Of a stretch of DNA of 8,523 bases, positions 1-6,170 are shown one piece after another. Both the position numbers and the translations under genes were made by a program. This DNA comes from a bacterium (GTDB lineage: Bacteria; Patescibacteriota; Microgenomatia; UBA1400; PJMF01). The first letter of the stretch is position 1. Each line of letters starts with the position of its first letter. Under the pieces are notes generated by a model. It made no database searches and was not told where the DNA came from. It was given only the letters and a program-made list of their open reading frames with translations. The stretch covers positions 1-8,523 of the forward strand of contig OMIS01000028.1 in the NCBI GenBank assembly GCA_900299155.1, in the 5' to 3' direction.

Positions 1-464
1 AACCACTTAAAATTACAGATGTTGGATACTACAATCAATCCTTGCGTGCTACAGTTGCAAGACTTGGTATCCCACGTTCATATTTCTTATTTACTATTTT
101 CATTCTACTTGTCGGTGGATACTTTACTTATCAGACTGAAGATTTTAGTCTTGGCATTTTACTTTCGCTTTTGATTTCTCCTATTGTGTGGCAACACTAT
201 GCAGTCGTTGTCTATCCAATTATTTTTCTAACAACTCTATCGTATTTACGCATGCATAAACTACCGTGGCATATTCTTTGTGCTTCGCTTTTACTTTTTG
301 CACATATTCCGTGGTTACACGAAAAGTCAGTCTCACTCGTGACTGGCACGCTGGCATCACATTATTATTTTGGTTTTCTTGTGCTCTTCTATAGTCGTCT
401 TAAACTTGTACTTACAAATAAAAACGAACTTGCTCAGAAAGTCAGCTTGCACTCTGCAAGATAA
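1..464 (+). CDS. GT87-like (DUF2029) polytopic glycosyltransferase, C-terminal part
   Basis: This is the 3' end of a membrane-protein gene. The frame is open from base 3, so the true start lies before the window and the TTG at base 42 is an internal Leu codon. The visible part has an NQSL motif (bases 33-44) followed by an RLG segment, then several hydrophobic helices, with a SPIVWQH motif (bases 177-197) between two of them. NQSL and a late SPxxWxH are typical of GT87/DUF2029 enzymes, which are GT-C glycosyltransferases using polyprenyl-phosphate sugars outside the membrane, as in actinobacterial mannosyltransferases. The sugar and acceptor cannot be told from this fragment. It ends in TAA 17 bases before ung. 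A second GT-C enzyme lies at 1150-2502 on the other strand. The family assignment rests on two motifs and topology only. Confidence 0.72.
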   Translation, partial: PLKITDVGYYNQSLRATVARLGIPRSYFLFTIFILLVGGYFTYQTEDFSLGILLSLLISPIVWQHYAVVVYPIIFLTTLSYLRMHKLPWHILCASLLLFAHIPWLHEKSVSLVTGTLASHYYFGFLVLFYSRLKLVLTNKNELAQKVSLHSAR

Positions 465-481
465 TCTCGTATAACATCACT
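447..481 (+). promoter_or_regulatory. Candidate leaderless promoter of ung
   Basis: TTGCAC (447-452) and TATAAC (470-475) are separated by 17 bases, and only 6 bases lie between the -10 box and the ATG at 482. Transcription would start at or next to the ATG, giving a leaderless message. No Shine-Dalgarno sequence is present. The -35 box lies inside the end of the upstream gene and matches TTGACA only in its first three bases. Confidence 0.5.
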
Positions 482-1147
482 ATGCCTGATGTACGCATTG
501 AACCAAGCTGGAAAACCGCTTTATCAGATGAATTTTCCAAGGAATACTGGAGGAATCTAACTGATTTTGTCCGAGCTGAGTACGCTACTAAAACGGTCTA
601 TCCGCCAGCCCAGCAAATTTTCCGTGCGTTTGATATGTGTCCTCTCAGCCAGGTCAAAGTTGTCATAGTTGGTCAAGATCCATATCATGGTAAAAACCAG
701 GCGAATGGATTATCCTTTGCAGTGCAAGCTGGCATCCCATTACCACCATCATTAAAAAATATTTATAAAGAAATCCACGATGATTTAGGAATTACACCAC
801 AATCCAATGGGGATTTATCTCGCTGGGCCAAGCAAGGTGTTTTGATGCTTAATAGTGTGTTAACTGTACTCGCGGGGCAACCTGCATCACACAAAGCAAA
901 AGGCTGGGAGGCATTTACTGATGGAGTACTGCGAACACTCACTCAGGAACGTGAGCATGTTGTATATTTGCTCTGGGGAAAGTATGCCCAAGAAAAAGGT
1001 GCTATTATCAATCGTACAAAAAATTTAGTACTTACTTCAGGACATCCCTCACCATACTCAGCACATCTTTTCTTTGGAAATCGACATTTTAGTCGTGCTA
1101 ATTTCTATTTAGAACAGTATGGAATAGAACCAGTAGATTGGAGCTGA
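482..1147 (+). CDS. ung: Uracil-DNA glycosylase, family 1
   Basis: Removes uracil from DNA by cutting the N-glycosidic bond, the first step of base excision repair, in the cytoplasm. The 221-residue protein is full length for the family (E. coli Ung has 229). It has the water-activating motif GQDPYHG at residues 64-70 (catalytic D66), the segment GIPLPPSLKNIYKEI (84-98), LMLNSVLTV (121-129, with the likely uracil-reading Asn at 124), and HPSPYSA at 188-194 with the conserved His at 188. The residue after HPSP, normally the Leu that pushes into the DNA base stack, is Tyr192 here, and the RGFFG that usually follows is shortened to LFFG. The ATG at 482 lies just after a -10 box and has no Shine-Dalgarno site. 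The gene ends in TGA, two bases from the stop of the convergent glycosyltransferase gene. Identification is secure. Confidence 0.97.
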   Translation: MPDVRIEPSWKTALSDEFSKEYWRNLTDFVRAEYATKTVYPPAQQIFRAFDMCPLSQVKVVIVGQDPYHGKNQANGLSFAVQAGIPLPPSLKNIYKEIHDDLGITPQSNGDLSRWAKQGVLMLNSVLTVLAGQPASHKAKGWEAFTDGVLRTLTQEREHVVYLLWGKYAQEKGAIINRTKNLVLTSGHPSPYSAHLFFGNRHFSRANFYLEQYGIEPVDWS

Positions 1148-1149
1148 TT

Positions 1150-2502
1150 TTAACCCGTGAACACAATCTGAAAACTCCATAGTAACTGGATACTTAGTGC
1201 GATAAACAAAATAGAAAATGCCCAGTATCTATACATTACTTTCTTACTCCATGCTGGCTTTATAATCCATATAAATACTGGAATGGTAAATGCCGCGATT
1301 AACAATTTTCTGATTACTGAATCATATTGTCCCCCAATAAAAAGATTTTCTAGAAGTAATAGCACTGCAGGTATTAAGAAAATGCTCCACATATATGAAC
1401 CTTTAATAAAGCTCAGCCACACATACCCACACCCAATTGCAATTAACGGGAACAGAATATATTTATACCAACCATAGAGTTCAACAGGCGCCAAAATTAA
1501 AAATAAGAACATACTAGCAAACCAAATACTTCGTAGTATGTTCTTTGTGGATTCAGAGATATCAGTTGCAAATAATGCACTAAAACTTCCCACTAATCCA
1601 ATCACAAAAAAGGGATCAGATAATTCCGTATAGCCTATATCAGGTTTTCCCAACAAACTAAAAAAGTACCAGAACGTTTGTGCTCGTGTCCCATGCTGCT
1701 GCATAACTGACCAAAATAAATTGCAATCAAAGTAACAACCATATGCGATATACATACCAACACCTGCTGTGGCTGCAACAAGTATAGAAATTGCAGCTTT
1801 GTAATTACTTGATATTAAGAAGTATATGATCGCAATGAGCGCGACAATGCTGCCACTAAGTTTTATAAGCGGAGCACAAAATGCAGTAATGCACAACACT
1901 ACTAACAACCATGGAGTATGTCTTTTTACTTTCTTTTCTAAATGAGAATATAGAGCTAAAACATATAGTGTGATGACCATCAGCAGTACAATAAGATGTT
2001 CTGCAGCTATCATTCTCGTAGCAATTATATGTGTAGGTAGAACAACAAAGCTCAGAAATGTTAAGACTGCCCAGTATCGAGAGAACATTTTATATACAAA
2101 TAAGGTTGTAAAGAAAATAGTTAGCAACGCCAAAAATATCATTGGTACCCGCAAAACTGACCAGTTAAAACTAGATTCAGTGTCATTCCCAGTAACAACG
2201 GCCCATCCACCTATTAGCAGTTGAAAACCCGGTGGATGATCCAAATAGGGACGTACTACGACACGTTCTTTTCCACCAAGATATGACCAATGATATGTTC
2301 CATACGTATTCCAAAATGCTGTCCAGGATTCTGGATATCCATTTTCTAATAAAGAAACACCACTTATTATCCATGATTCTTCGTCATCCTGAATTGGATT
2401 CAATTTAGAAAGCTCTACTGTACGGACATATGTTCCAACAGTGAGAAAGGCAACTAATAGTACTGCAACAAGTGCATAAGCATAGTTCTCTAAAAGTTTC
2501 AT
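1150..2502 (-). CDS. PMT/ArnT-like GT-C glycosyltransferase, multi-pass membrane protein
   Basis: A 450-residue membrane protein with about ten or more hydrophobic helices. After the first helix (residues 8-25) the outer loop carries an acidic cluster DDEES (39-43), followed by RPYLDHPPGF (84-93), and later RMIAAEH (163-169) and LIKLSG (212-217). This order matches the PMT_2/GT39-GT83 group, which transfers sugars from polyprenyl-phosphate donors to proteins or lipids outside the membrane; the acidic residues of the first loop are catalytic in that group. The acceptor is unknown. The start is placed at the ATG at 2502. A TTG at 2541 would add 13 residues but would put the start inside the terminator hairpin at 2519-2550. 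A TATAAT box six bases before the ATG supports the shorter form. The gene ends two bases from the stop of ung and shares no terminator with it. Confidence 0.82.
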   Translation of the reverse strand: MKLLENYAYALVAVLLVAFLTVGTYVRTVELSKLNPIQDDEESWIISGVSLLENGYPESWTAFWNTYGTYHWSYLGGKERVVVRPYLDHPPGFQLLIGGWAVVTGNDTESSFNWSVLRVPMIFLALLTIFFTTLFVYKMFSRYWAVLTFLSFVVLPTHIIATRMIAAEHLIVLLMVITLYVLALYSHLEKKVKRHTPWLLVVLCITAFCAPLIKLSGSIVALIAIIYFLISSNYKAAISILVAATAGVGMYIAYGCYFDCNLFWSVMQQHGTRAQTFWYFFSLLGKPDIGYTELSDPFFVIGLVGSFSALFATDISESTKNILRSIWFASMFLFLILAPVELYGWYKYILFPLIAIGCGYVWLSFIKGSYMWSIFLIPAVLLLLENLFIGGQYDSVIRKLLIAAFTIPVFIWIIKPAWSKKVMYRYWAFSILFIALSIQLLWSFQIVFTG

Positions 2503-2514
2503 ATCGGCATTATA
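2503..2514 (-). promoter_or_regulatory. Leaderless -10 box of the GT-C glycosyltransferase gene
   Basis: On the minus strand a perfect TATAAT (plus-strand 2509-2514) is followed by six bases and then the ATG (2502-2500). Transcription would start at the start codon. No recognisable -35 box lies 15-19 bases upstream, because that position falls within the loop and right arm of the preceding terminator hairpin. No Shine-Dalgarno sequence is present. Confidence 0.5.
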
Positions 2515-2518
2515 TACG

Positions 2519-2550
2519 AAAAAAGGCCTTGTATTGCACAAGGCCTTTTA
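2519..2550 (-). terminator. Intrinsic terminator of the cupredoxin gene
   Basis: A perfect 12-bp inverted repeat (2521-2532 with 2538-2549, core AAGGCCTT) encloses a five-base loop. Read on the minus strand, the stem runs into six T residues, the form of a Rho-independent terminator, starting 19 bases after the cupredoxin stop codon. The plus-strand reading also ends in four T residues, so it may work weakly in both directions. It separates the cupredoxin gene from the glycosyltransferase gene. Confidence 0.88.
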
Positions 2551-2568
2551 ATGTAACTTCAATTTGGT

Positions 2569-3132
2569 TTATTCAGTAACTACTAAAGTACCAACTTGTC
2601 CATTTTTGCGGTGCTGACCTACTGAGCAATAGTATTCAAATGTACCTGCTTTATCTGCTGTGAACTCAAATGTAGATGTTTCACCACCTTTTGTGATAGG
2701 TGCAGTAATACCCAACTCATCCACTACAAAGTTATGCATCATATCTTTACTATTTAGCACTACTTTCACTTTTTCACCCTTTTTCACTGTGATTGAAGAT
2801 GGCTTGTAATAAAATGCACCTGCTTCGATTGTTATTGTACGGACTTCAGTTTCCATCATATCAACACTGGCTGGAGTAGCTTCTGGGCTTGCTTCCAACG
2901 CCATACTTCCTTCCATCAACCCAGCATCTTCATCAATTGGCGTAGCTATTGGAGTAGCGGTAATCATTGGAGAGGTATCTGGCTGGGACACGGTTTTATT
3001 TGCAGTATTTTGATTTAAAGCTAATGCAGCTGCACCACCCACCAATAATACTAGTATTGCACCTACTAGTATCAAATTTGTCTTCGAACCAGTTGCGACT
3101 TTATCTTGTGATGGGACCATTTCTTCAGACAT
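2569..3132 (-). CDS. Membrane-anchored cupredoxin (plastocyanin-like blue copper protein)
   Basis: A 187-residue protein with one N-terminal hydrophobic helix (residues 20-40) after a short polar tail, a Thr/Pro/Met-rich linker (about 50-95), and a cupredoxin domain (about 98-186) that should sit outside the membrane. Type 1 copper ligands can be read as H133 (MHNF), C169 (YYCS) and H174 (VGQH). The axial ligand position, five residues after the second His and usually Met, is Gln179; the codon on the minus strand is CAA. Such proteins usually carry electrons or bind copper. No oxidase or other partner is visible in the window. The ATG at 3132 is preceded by GAAAGG with five bases between. The gene is alone between the methyltransferase gene upstream and a strong terminator downstream. 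Its promoter in the 119-base gap is not clear. Confidence 0.9.
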   Translation of the reverse strand: MSEEMVPSQDKVATGSKTNLILVGAILVLLVGGAAALALNQNTANKTVSQPDTSPMITATPIATPIDEDAGLMEGSMALEASPEATPASVDMMETEVRTITIEAGAFYYKPSSITVKKGEKVKVVLNSKDMMHNFVVDELGITAPITKGGETSTFEFTADKAGTFEYYCSVGQHRKNGQVGTLVVTE

Positions 3133-3137
3133 GTGAG

Positions 3138-3143
3138 CCTTTC
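3138..3143 (-). promoter_or_regulatory. Shine-Dalgarno site of the cupredoxin gene
   Basis: GAAAGG on the minus strand lies five bases before the ATG at 3132. The same hexamer at the same spacing precedes the secreted helical protein gene at 6909, which supports both start choices. Confidence 0.6.
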
Positions 3144-3251
3144 AATTGAGAAATTACTCTGTTACAAACAATGCGTATATTGATTAGTTACCGCAGTTGA
3201 AGTTTGAGTATACTATGTGGCAGTATCAAATGTATAGTGCAATATCTGAGC

Positions 3252-4208
3252 TTAAAATGAAGACGAAATTTTTCTTAATTTAGCAATAAAAAAACCTTCG
3301 TACAATGACGTAGGAATAATTCTTTTTGTATGTGCTACATCTGCATTAAACTGCTTGCCCATCCAAGCAATAACTGGTGGAGAAGCCAACTCATCAGGTA
3401 TTTCTACAGTATCTACCACAACTTTTCCTTTTTCTTTATGCAAAATCCAATCAATCACTCCTTCATTTTCTTCAGGGCTTAAAGTACAAGTGGAATATAC
3501 AATCTCACCGCCCACTTTTGTGGCACTAATTGCTGAACGTAATATATTTTTCTGTCTATTTGCTAATTCCTTAATTTTCTTAACCGACCAATTTTCTAGA
3601 GTTTTTTCCTTTTGTAGATTAAATCTGCCTTCCATACTACAAGGTACATCAACTAATGCTTTATCAAAAACTTCCGGGAACCTCCGCCATACCATTTCCC
3701 CTAATCCTCGCTGTGTTTTTACATTTTCAATTCCTAGCTTCTGTAGATTGGCTTGTAATTTATATAACCGCACAGTACTAGTATCGTTGGCCAATATCAT
3801 TCCTTCATTATTCATCAAAGCTGCCATTTGCGTCGTTTTGCTACCGGGAGCAGCTGCAATATCCAATACAGCATCACCGGGCCGAGGATTCAGAATCACC
3901 GGCGGGATCATACTTGATAACCCCTGCACATATATACTGCCTGATTGATACAACGGATGTTCTTCAAGTTCACGTAATGTACGATTACGCAGTACGAATG
4001 CTTGTAACCATGCAATTACTTCAACTTCAAAACCTGCATCTGTTAGTTGTTGTTTAACTTCTTCTATAGTCACTTTCAGCGTATTAGCTCGGAACGTGGT
4101 GGGTCTTCCTGATTCAAATACAGTGCAAATCTGCTCAGCATGTGCGGCACCATACAACTCATGCAGTCGTGATACAAAATCTTCTGGGAGTTGTGCAGTA
4201 ACTGACAT
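3252..4208 (-). CDS. RsmB/NOP (NOL1/NOP2/Sun) family RNA cytosine-C5 methyltransferase
   Basis: An S-adenosylmethionine-dependent enzyme that methylates C5 of cytosine in RNA, most likely 16S rRNA. The N-terminal part has the RANTLK segment (40-45) common in this family. The SAM-binding motif DIAAAPGSKTTQMA is at 116-129 and an acidic ribose-binding motif, NDTS, at 141-144. Both family cysteines are present: C190 in DVPCS (motif IV) and C241 in YSTCTLSPEENEG (motif VI). At 318 residues it is shorter than E. coli RsmB (429) or RsmF (479). It has no RsmB-type NusB-like N-terminal domain and no RsmF-type C-terminal extension, so it resembles the compact RsmF/archaeal form. The exact target base cannot be assigned. 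The ATG follows the Nudix stop codon after one base (TAGTATG), implying translational coupling. Confidence 0.93.
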   Translation of the reverse strand: MSVTAQLPEDFVSRLHELYGAAHAEQICTVFESGRPTTFRANTLKVTIEEVKQQLTDAGFEVEVIAWLQAFVLRNRTLRELEEHPLYQSGSIYVQGLSSMIPPVILNPRPGDAVLDIAAAPGSKTTQMAALMNNEGMILANDTSTVRLYKLQANLQKLGIENVKTQRGLGEMVWRRFPEVFDKALVDVPCSMEGRFNLQKEKTLENWSVKKIKELANRQKNILRSAISATKVGGEIVYSTCTLSPEENEGVIDWILHKEKGKVVVDTVEIPDELASPPVIAWMGKQFNADVAHTKRIIPTSLYEGFFIAKLRKISSSF

Positions 4209-4209
4209 A

Positions 4210-4707
4210 CTATTTTTCTAGCTGTGAAATACTCATTGATGCAACTTTTTCTGATTGGTTCATAATACTGTGTGCAAAGAAAGGTGGCTGTTCAGACACA
4301 ATTCTATCCCACAAATAGTTAATATCATCTACTAACTCATAATCAGCGTGTAGAACTTCATCTGCGTCTAGCCATAGTAACTCACCTTCATCATTACTCA
4401 TACCAATTGGGACATCCGTGGTGGGCACAGATATTACAAAAAAACATATCACCCAATCTTGTGCATATCCACCTTCTAATGAAACAACACCAGCTAATTT
4501 GCAATCTTTTTCATAGACTATATATTCCGTTTCTTCGTAAGTTTCTCTGATTGCAGCAGCTAAATAATTTTCACCAGATTCAAGTTTCCCGCCGATCCCA
4601 TTCAACCTATTTGCATCCACACTATCTTTCTTTTTTGTTCTGTGTACAAATAAATACTTATTTCCACACTTTAGGAAACAGGTCACTGATTTTTTAGTTT
4701 CTCGCAT
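4210..4707 (-). CDS. Nudix hydrolase (MutT/MTH1-like)
   Basis: Hydrolyses a nucleoside diphosphate linked to another group, probably a nucleotide such as an oxidised dNTP, in the cytoplasm. The Nudix box spans residues 40-62: GKLESGE, seven residues, then RETYEET, with the metal-binding glutamates in place. The usual Gly near the end of the box is Glu61, a common variation. It starts with KKSVTCFLKCGNKYLFVHR, typical of the first strands of the MutT fold. Length (165 residues) is normal. The substrate is a guess from overall resemblance to 8-oxo-dGTPases. It is the first gene of a tight pair with the RNA methyltransferase gene; the two are one base apart. A promoter at 4742-4770 gives a leader of about 28-30 bases, with no clear Shine-Dalgarno site. 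Confidence 0.92.
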   Translation of the reverse strand: MRETKKSVTCFLKCGNKYLFVHRTKKKDSVDANRLNGIGGKLESGENYLAAAIRETYEETEYIVYEKDCKLAGVVSLEGGYAQDWVICFFVISVPTTDVPIGMSNDEGELLWLDADEVLHADYELVDDINYLWDRIVSEQPPFFAHSIMNQSEKVASMSISQLEK

Positions 4708-4741
4708 ATGTAGATTTCAAGATATCTTCACTGTAAGAGGT

Positions 4742-4770
4742 ATTATAAGCTAGATTGTATTATTCACCAA
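4742..4770 (-). promoter_or_regulatory. Candidate promoter of the Nudix-methyltransferase pair
   Basis: On the minus strand TTGGTG and TATAAT (plus-strand 4742-4747) are separated by 17 bases. The -35 box overlaps the last codons of the CAP protein gene. No terminator lies between that gene and this promoter, so read-through from the envelope operon is also possible. Confidence 0.5.
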
Positions 4771-5848
4771 AAATAATTACAAAATACCCATCCTGATGGC
4801 GTGCACACACATTGTTATATCGTGTATTGAGTTGTGCTTCACGATGTCCTTTAGTAGATGAATCAAAACACCACTCAATGAGAGCAGTTGCAGTTTCTGC
4901 CAAAAATCCCTGGCCAGTTTTCATATTTCTGCAATTTTGATATGCCAAATTTTCGCCAATAGCTCCTCCTGGATAATCTTGAATAGGTTTTGGCAAATTA
5001 TTTTGATCTGCAAAATCTCGTTTGAATCCTTCATGATTATCAAGACCTCCAAATGCTACTAAATCTTTTACACGCTTTGCTGCATACTCACAAAGTTTTG
5101 GGTGCTCTACTAATCCATGCACCATATGCGCTGATCTATATACATTTAATGCTTCTAAAATAGAGCTGTCCGAGATCTCTGGAAATTTTATTTTTTGCGG
5201 TACGACTTTCTGTGTTGTAGCTTGTTGCACAACAGGTTGTGGCTTGCCATAAATTGTTACTATAATACCCTGTTCTTGATCTCCCAACTTTGCAGTACCC
5301 GTTGCGACTCCGAGTGAGACTAATTCTGGTGCTGCTATAGTTTTTACATGATCAGTGTCAGTTTTCCAGTACTCTTCAAGTTGTGTCATTGTAGTTGGCC
5401 CAATCAACGCATCATGGTACAGTGATAAGTTTTCTGCCTTTTTTTGTTGCAAAAAAGTAGCCACTATTTTGCCAGTATCAATGCCATCAAAGGAAAGATT
5501 GTTTGCAATAATTGCGTCAACTATTTTTTGGGCACCTTGCGAGAGGAGTGGGGTTACTTCAAGTTCATGCAGCTTACGATCACCACGATCTGAATTTATA
5601 GCTTGAGCTATTTCATTGGCACTAATCGGAACTTGTGGAGCAACTGAAACAGGAACAGTCTTACTTAGAGAATCACCTAACACAGCTTGTGGCAAGTTCG
5701 GGTGCAACTGTAATAAAAAATTTTTGACAGGTACAAGAACTTCTTCACGTTGCATCCGAATCCATCGCACCCCCAACCACACATCTGCAATAAGAAAGAT
5801 ACAAAGAATAACTAAGCGTTTTACTAAAGATGGCTTGAAGAAGTCCAT
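4760..5848 (-). CDS. Membrane-anchored protein with two tandem CAP (SCP/PR-1) domains
   Basis: A 362-residue protein with an N-terminal membrane anchor (residues 10-30) and the remainder outside the cell. The C-terminal domain (about 228-361) is a clear CAP domain: the opening LNVYRSAH helix, a first His in DNHEGF (H272), the GENLAY motif (E299), a Trp-containing helix, KGHRE (H335), and a closing YFVIIFG strand. Residues 77-201 look like a second, divergent copy: IAQAINSDR, then AENLSLY (138-144), LEEYW (157-161), a DTDHV with a matching His (167), LGVATG and IIVTIYG. In this copy the first His position reads FDG instead of F-x-H. A Gln/Val/Pro-rich linker (about 202-225) joins the two. CAP proteins are secreted and their bacterial roles are mostly unknown. 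The ATG comes nine bases after the lipoprotein stop, with only a weak ribosome-binding site. Confidence 0.85.
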   Translation of the reverse strand: MDFFKPSLVKRLVILCIFLIADVWLGVRWIRMQREEVLVPVKNFLLQLHPNLPQAVLGDSLSKTVPVSVAPQVPISANEIAQAINSDRGDRKLHELEVTPLLSQGAQKIVDAIIANNLSFDGIDTGKIVATFLQQKKAENLSLYHDALIGPTTMTQLEEYWKTDTDHVKTIAAPELVSLGVATGTAKLGDQEQGIIVTIYGKPQPVVQQATTQKVVPQKIKFPEISDSSILEALNVYRSAHMVHGLVEHPKLCEYAAKRVKDLVAFGGLDNHEGFKRDFADQNNLPKPIQDYPGGAIGENLAYQNCRNMKTGQGFLAETATALIEWCFDSSTKGHREAQLNTRYNNVCARHQDGYFVIIFGE

Positions 5849-5857
5849 GGGCTTATC

Positions 5858-6160
5858 TTACAACCCTACATCAGTTGTGTTAAGAGCTTCCACAGTTCCT
5901 ACAGAATCTGCTTCTTTAAATGCGGCATCCACTTCAGATGTCGTAACACTAACAGCTTCCTTCTCTGATGCTGCAGCACGTACCTTCTGTACAGAATCAT
6001 AGGTTTCTGCAGTTTGAGCATTCGAAGTTGTAGCTGAATCAGACGTAGGAGTCTGTGTTGAGTTTATTTTATTTTGTAATTTTTCACGCAGACTACAACC
6101 AGAAAGTGCAGCAGCAAAAACTACGAGCAAGGTCAGTTGTAAAATTGTTCTTTTTGACAT
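5858..6160 (-). CDS. Small lipoprotein of unknown function
   Basis: A 100-residue protein with a short basic start (MSKR), a hydrophobic stretch and the lipobox ALSGC, with the lipidated Cys at position 22. The mature part begins with a short charged segment (REKLQNK) followed by Ser/Thr/Ala-rich sequence with few hydrophobic residues and no recognisable domain, so it is probably extended or disordered. The ATG has the strongest ribosome-binding site in the window, AAGGAGG, which overlaps the stop codon of the upstream gene. It lies between the secreted helical protein and CAP protein genes with 8- and 9-base gaps, so the three are almost certainly one operon. The lipobox and ribosome-binding site make it a real gene; its job is not known. 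Confidence 0.85.
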   Translation of the reverse strand: MSKRTILQLTLLVVFAAALSGCSLREKLQNKINSTQTPTSDSATTSNAQTAETYDSVQKVRAAASEKEAVSVTTSEVDAAFKEADSVGTVEALNTTDVGL

Positions 6161-6163
6161 GCT

Positions 6164-6170
6164 CCTCCTT
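6164..6170 (-). promoter_or_regulatory. Strong Shine-Dalgarno site of the lipoprotein gene
   Basis: AAGGAGG on the minus strand lies three bases before the ATG at 6160 and overlaps the TAA stop of the preceding gene (6169-6171). This suggests coupled translation. Confidence 0.8.

Noticed and set aside
1145..1147. Possible UGA recoding as in Gracilibacteria or Absconditabacteria
   Set aside because: The TGA falls exactly at the normal end of Ung and is two bases from the neighbouring stop; no gene here has an internal TGA.
2183..2374. Minus-strand second-frame open stretch suggesting a frameshift in the GT-C gene
   Set aside because: The main frame is continuous with all expected motifs; the stretch is an accidental overlap.
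2503..2541. Longer N-terminus for the GT-C gene from a TTG at 2541
   Set aside because: It would begin inside the terminator hairpin and across the TATAAT box; the ATG at 2502 gives a normal first membrane helix.
3133..3251. Promoter or terminator in the gap between the methyltransferase and cupredoxin genes
   Set aside because: Several TATA-like boxes (for example TATACT on the minus strand at 3207-3212) are present, but none has a convincing -35 partner, and no hairpin with a T-run is seen.
3355..3948. Long plus-strand open frame (197 codons) opposite the methyltransferase gene
   Set aside because: The minus-strand gene has all family motifs; the plus-strand translation has no recognisable pattern and no ribosome-binding site.
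4719..4728. Ten-base palindrome AAGATATCTT in the Nudix leader, as a possible operator
   Set aside because: Palindromes of this length are expected several times by chance in a window of this size, and it does not extend further.
5616..6002. Plus-strand open frame of 128 codons across the CAP and lipoprotein genes
   Set aside because: It spans two well-supported minus-strand genes and their junction; its low-complexity Ser/Thr content mirrors the opposite strand.
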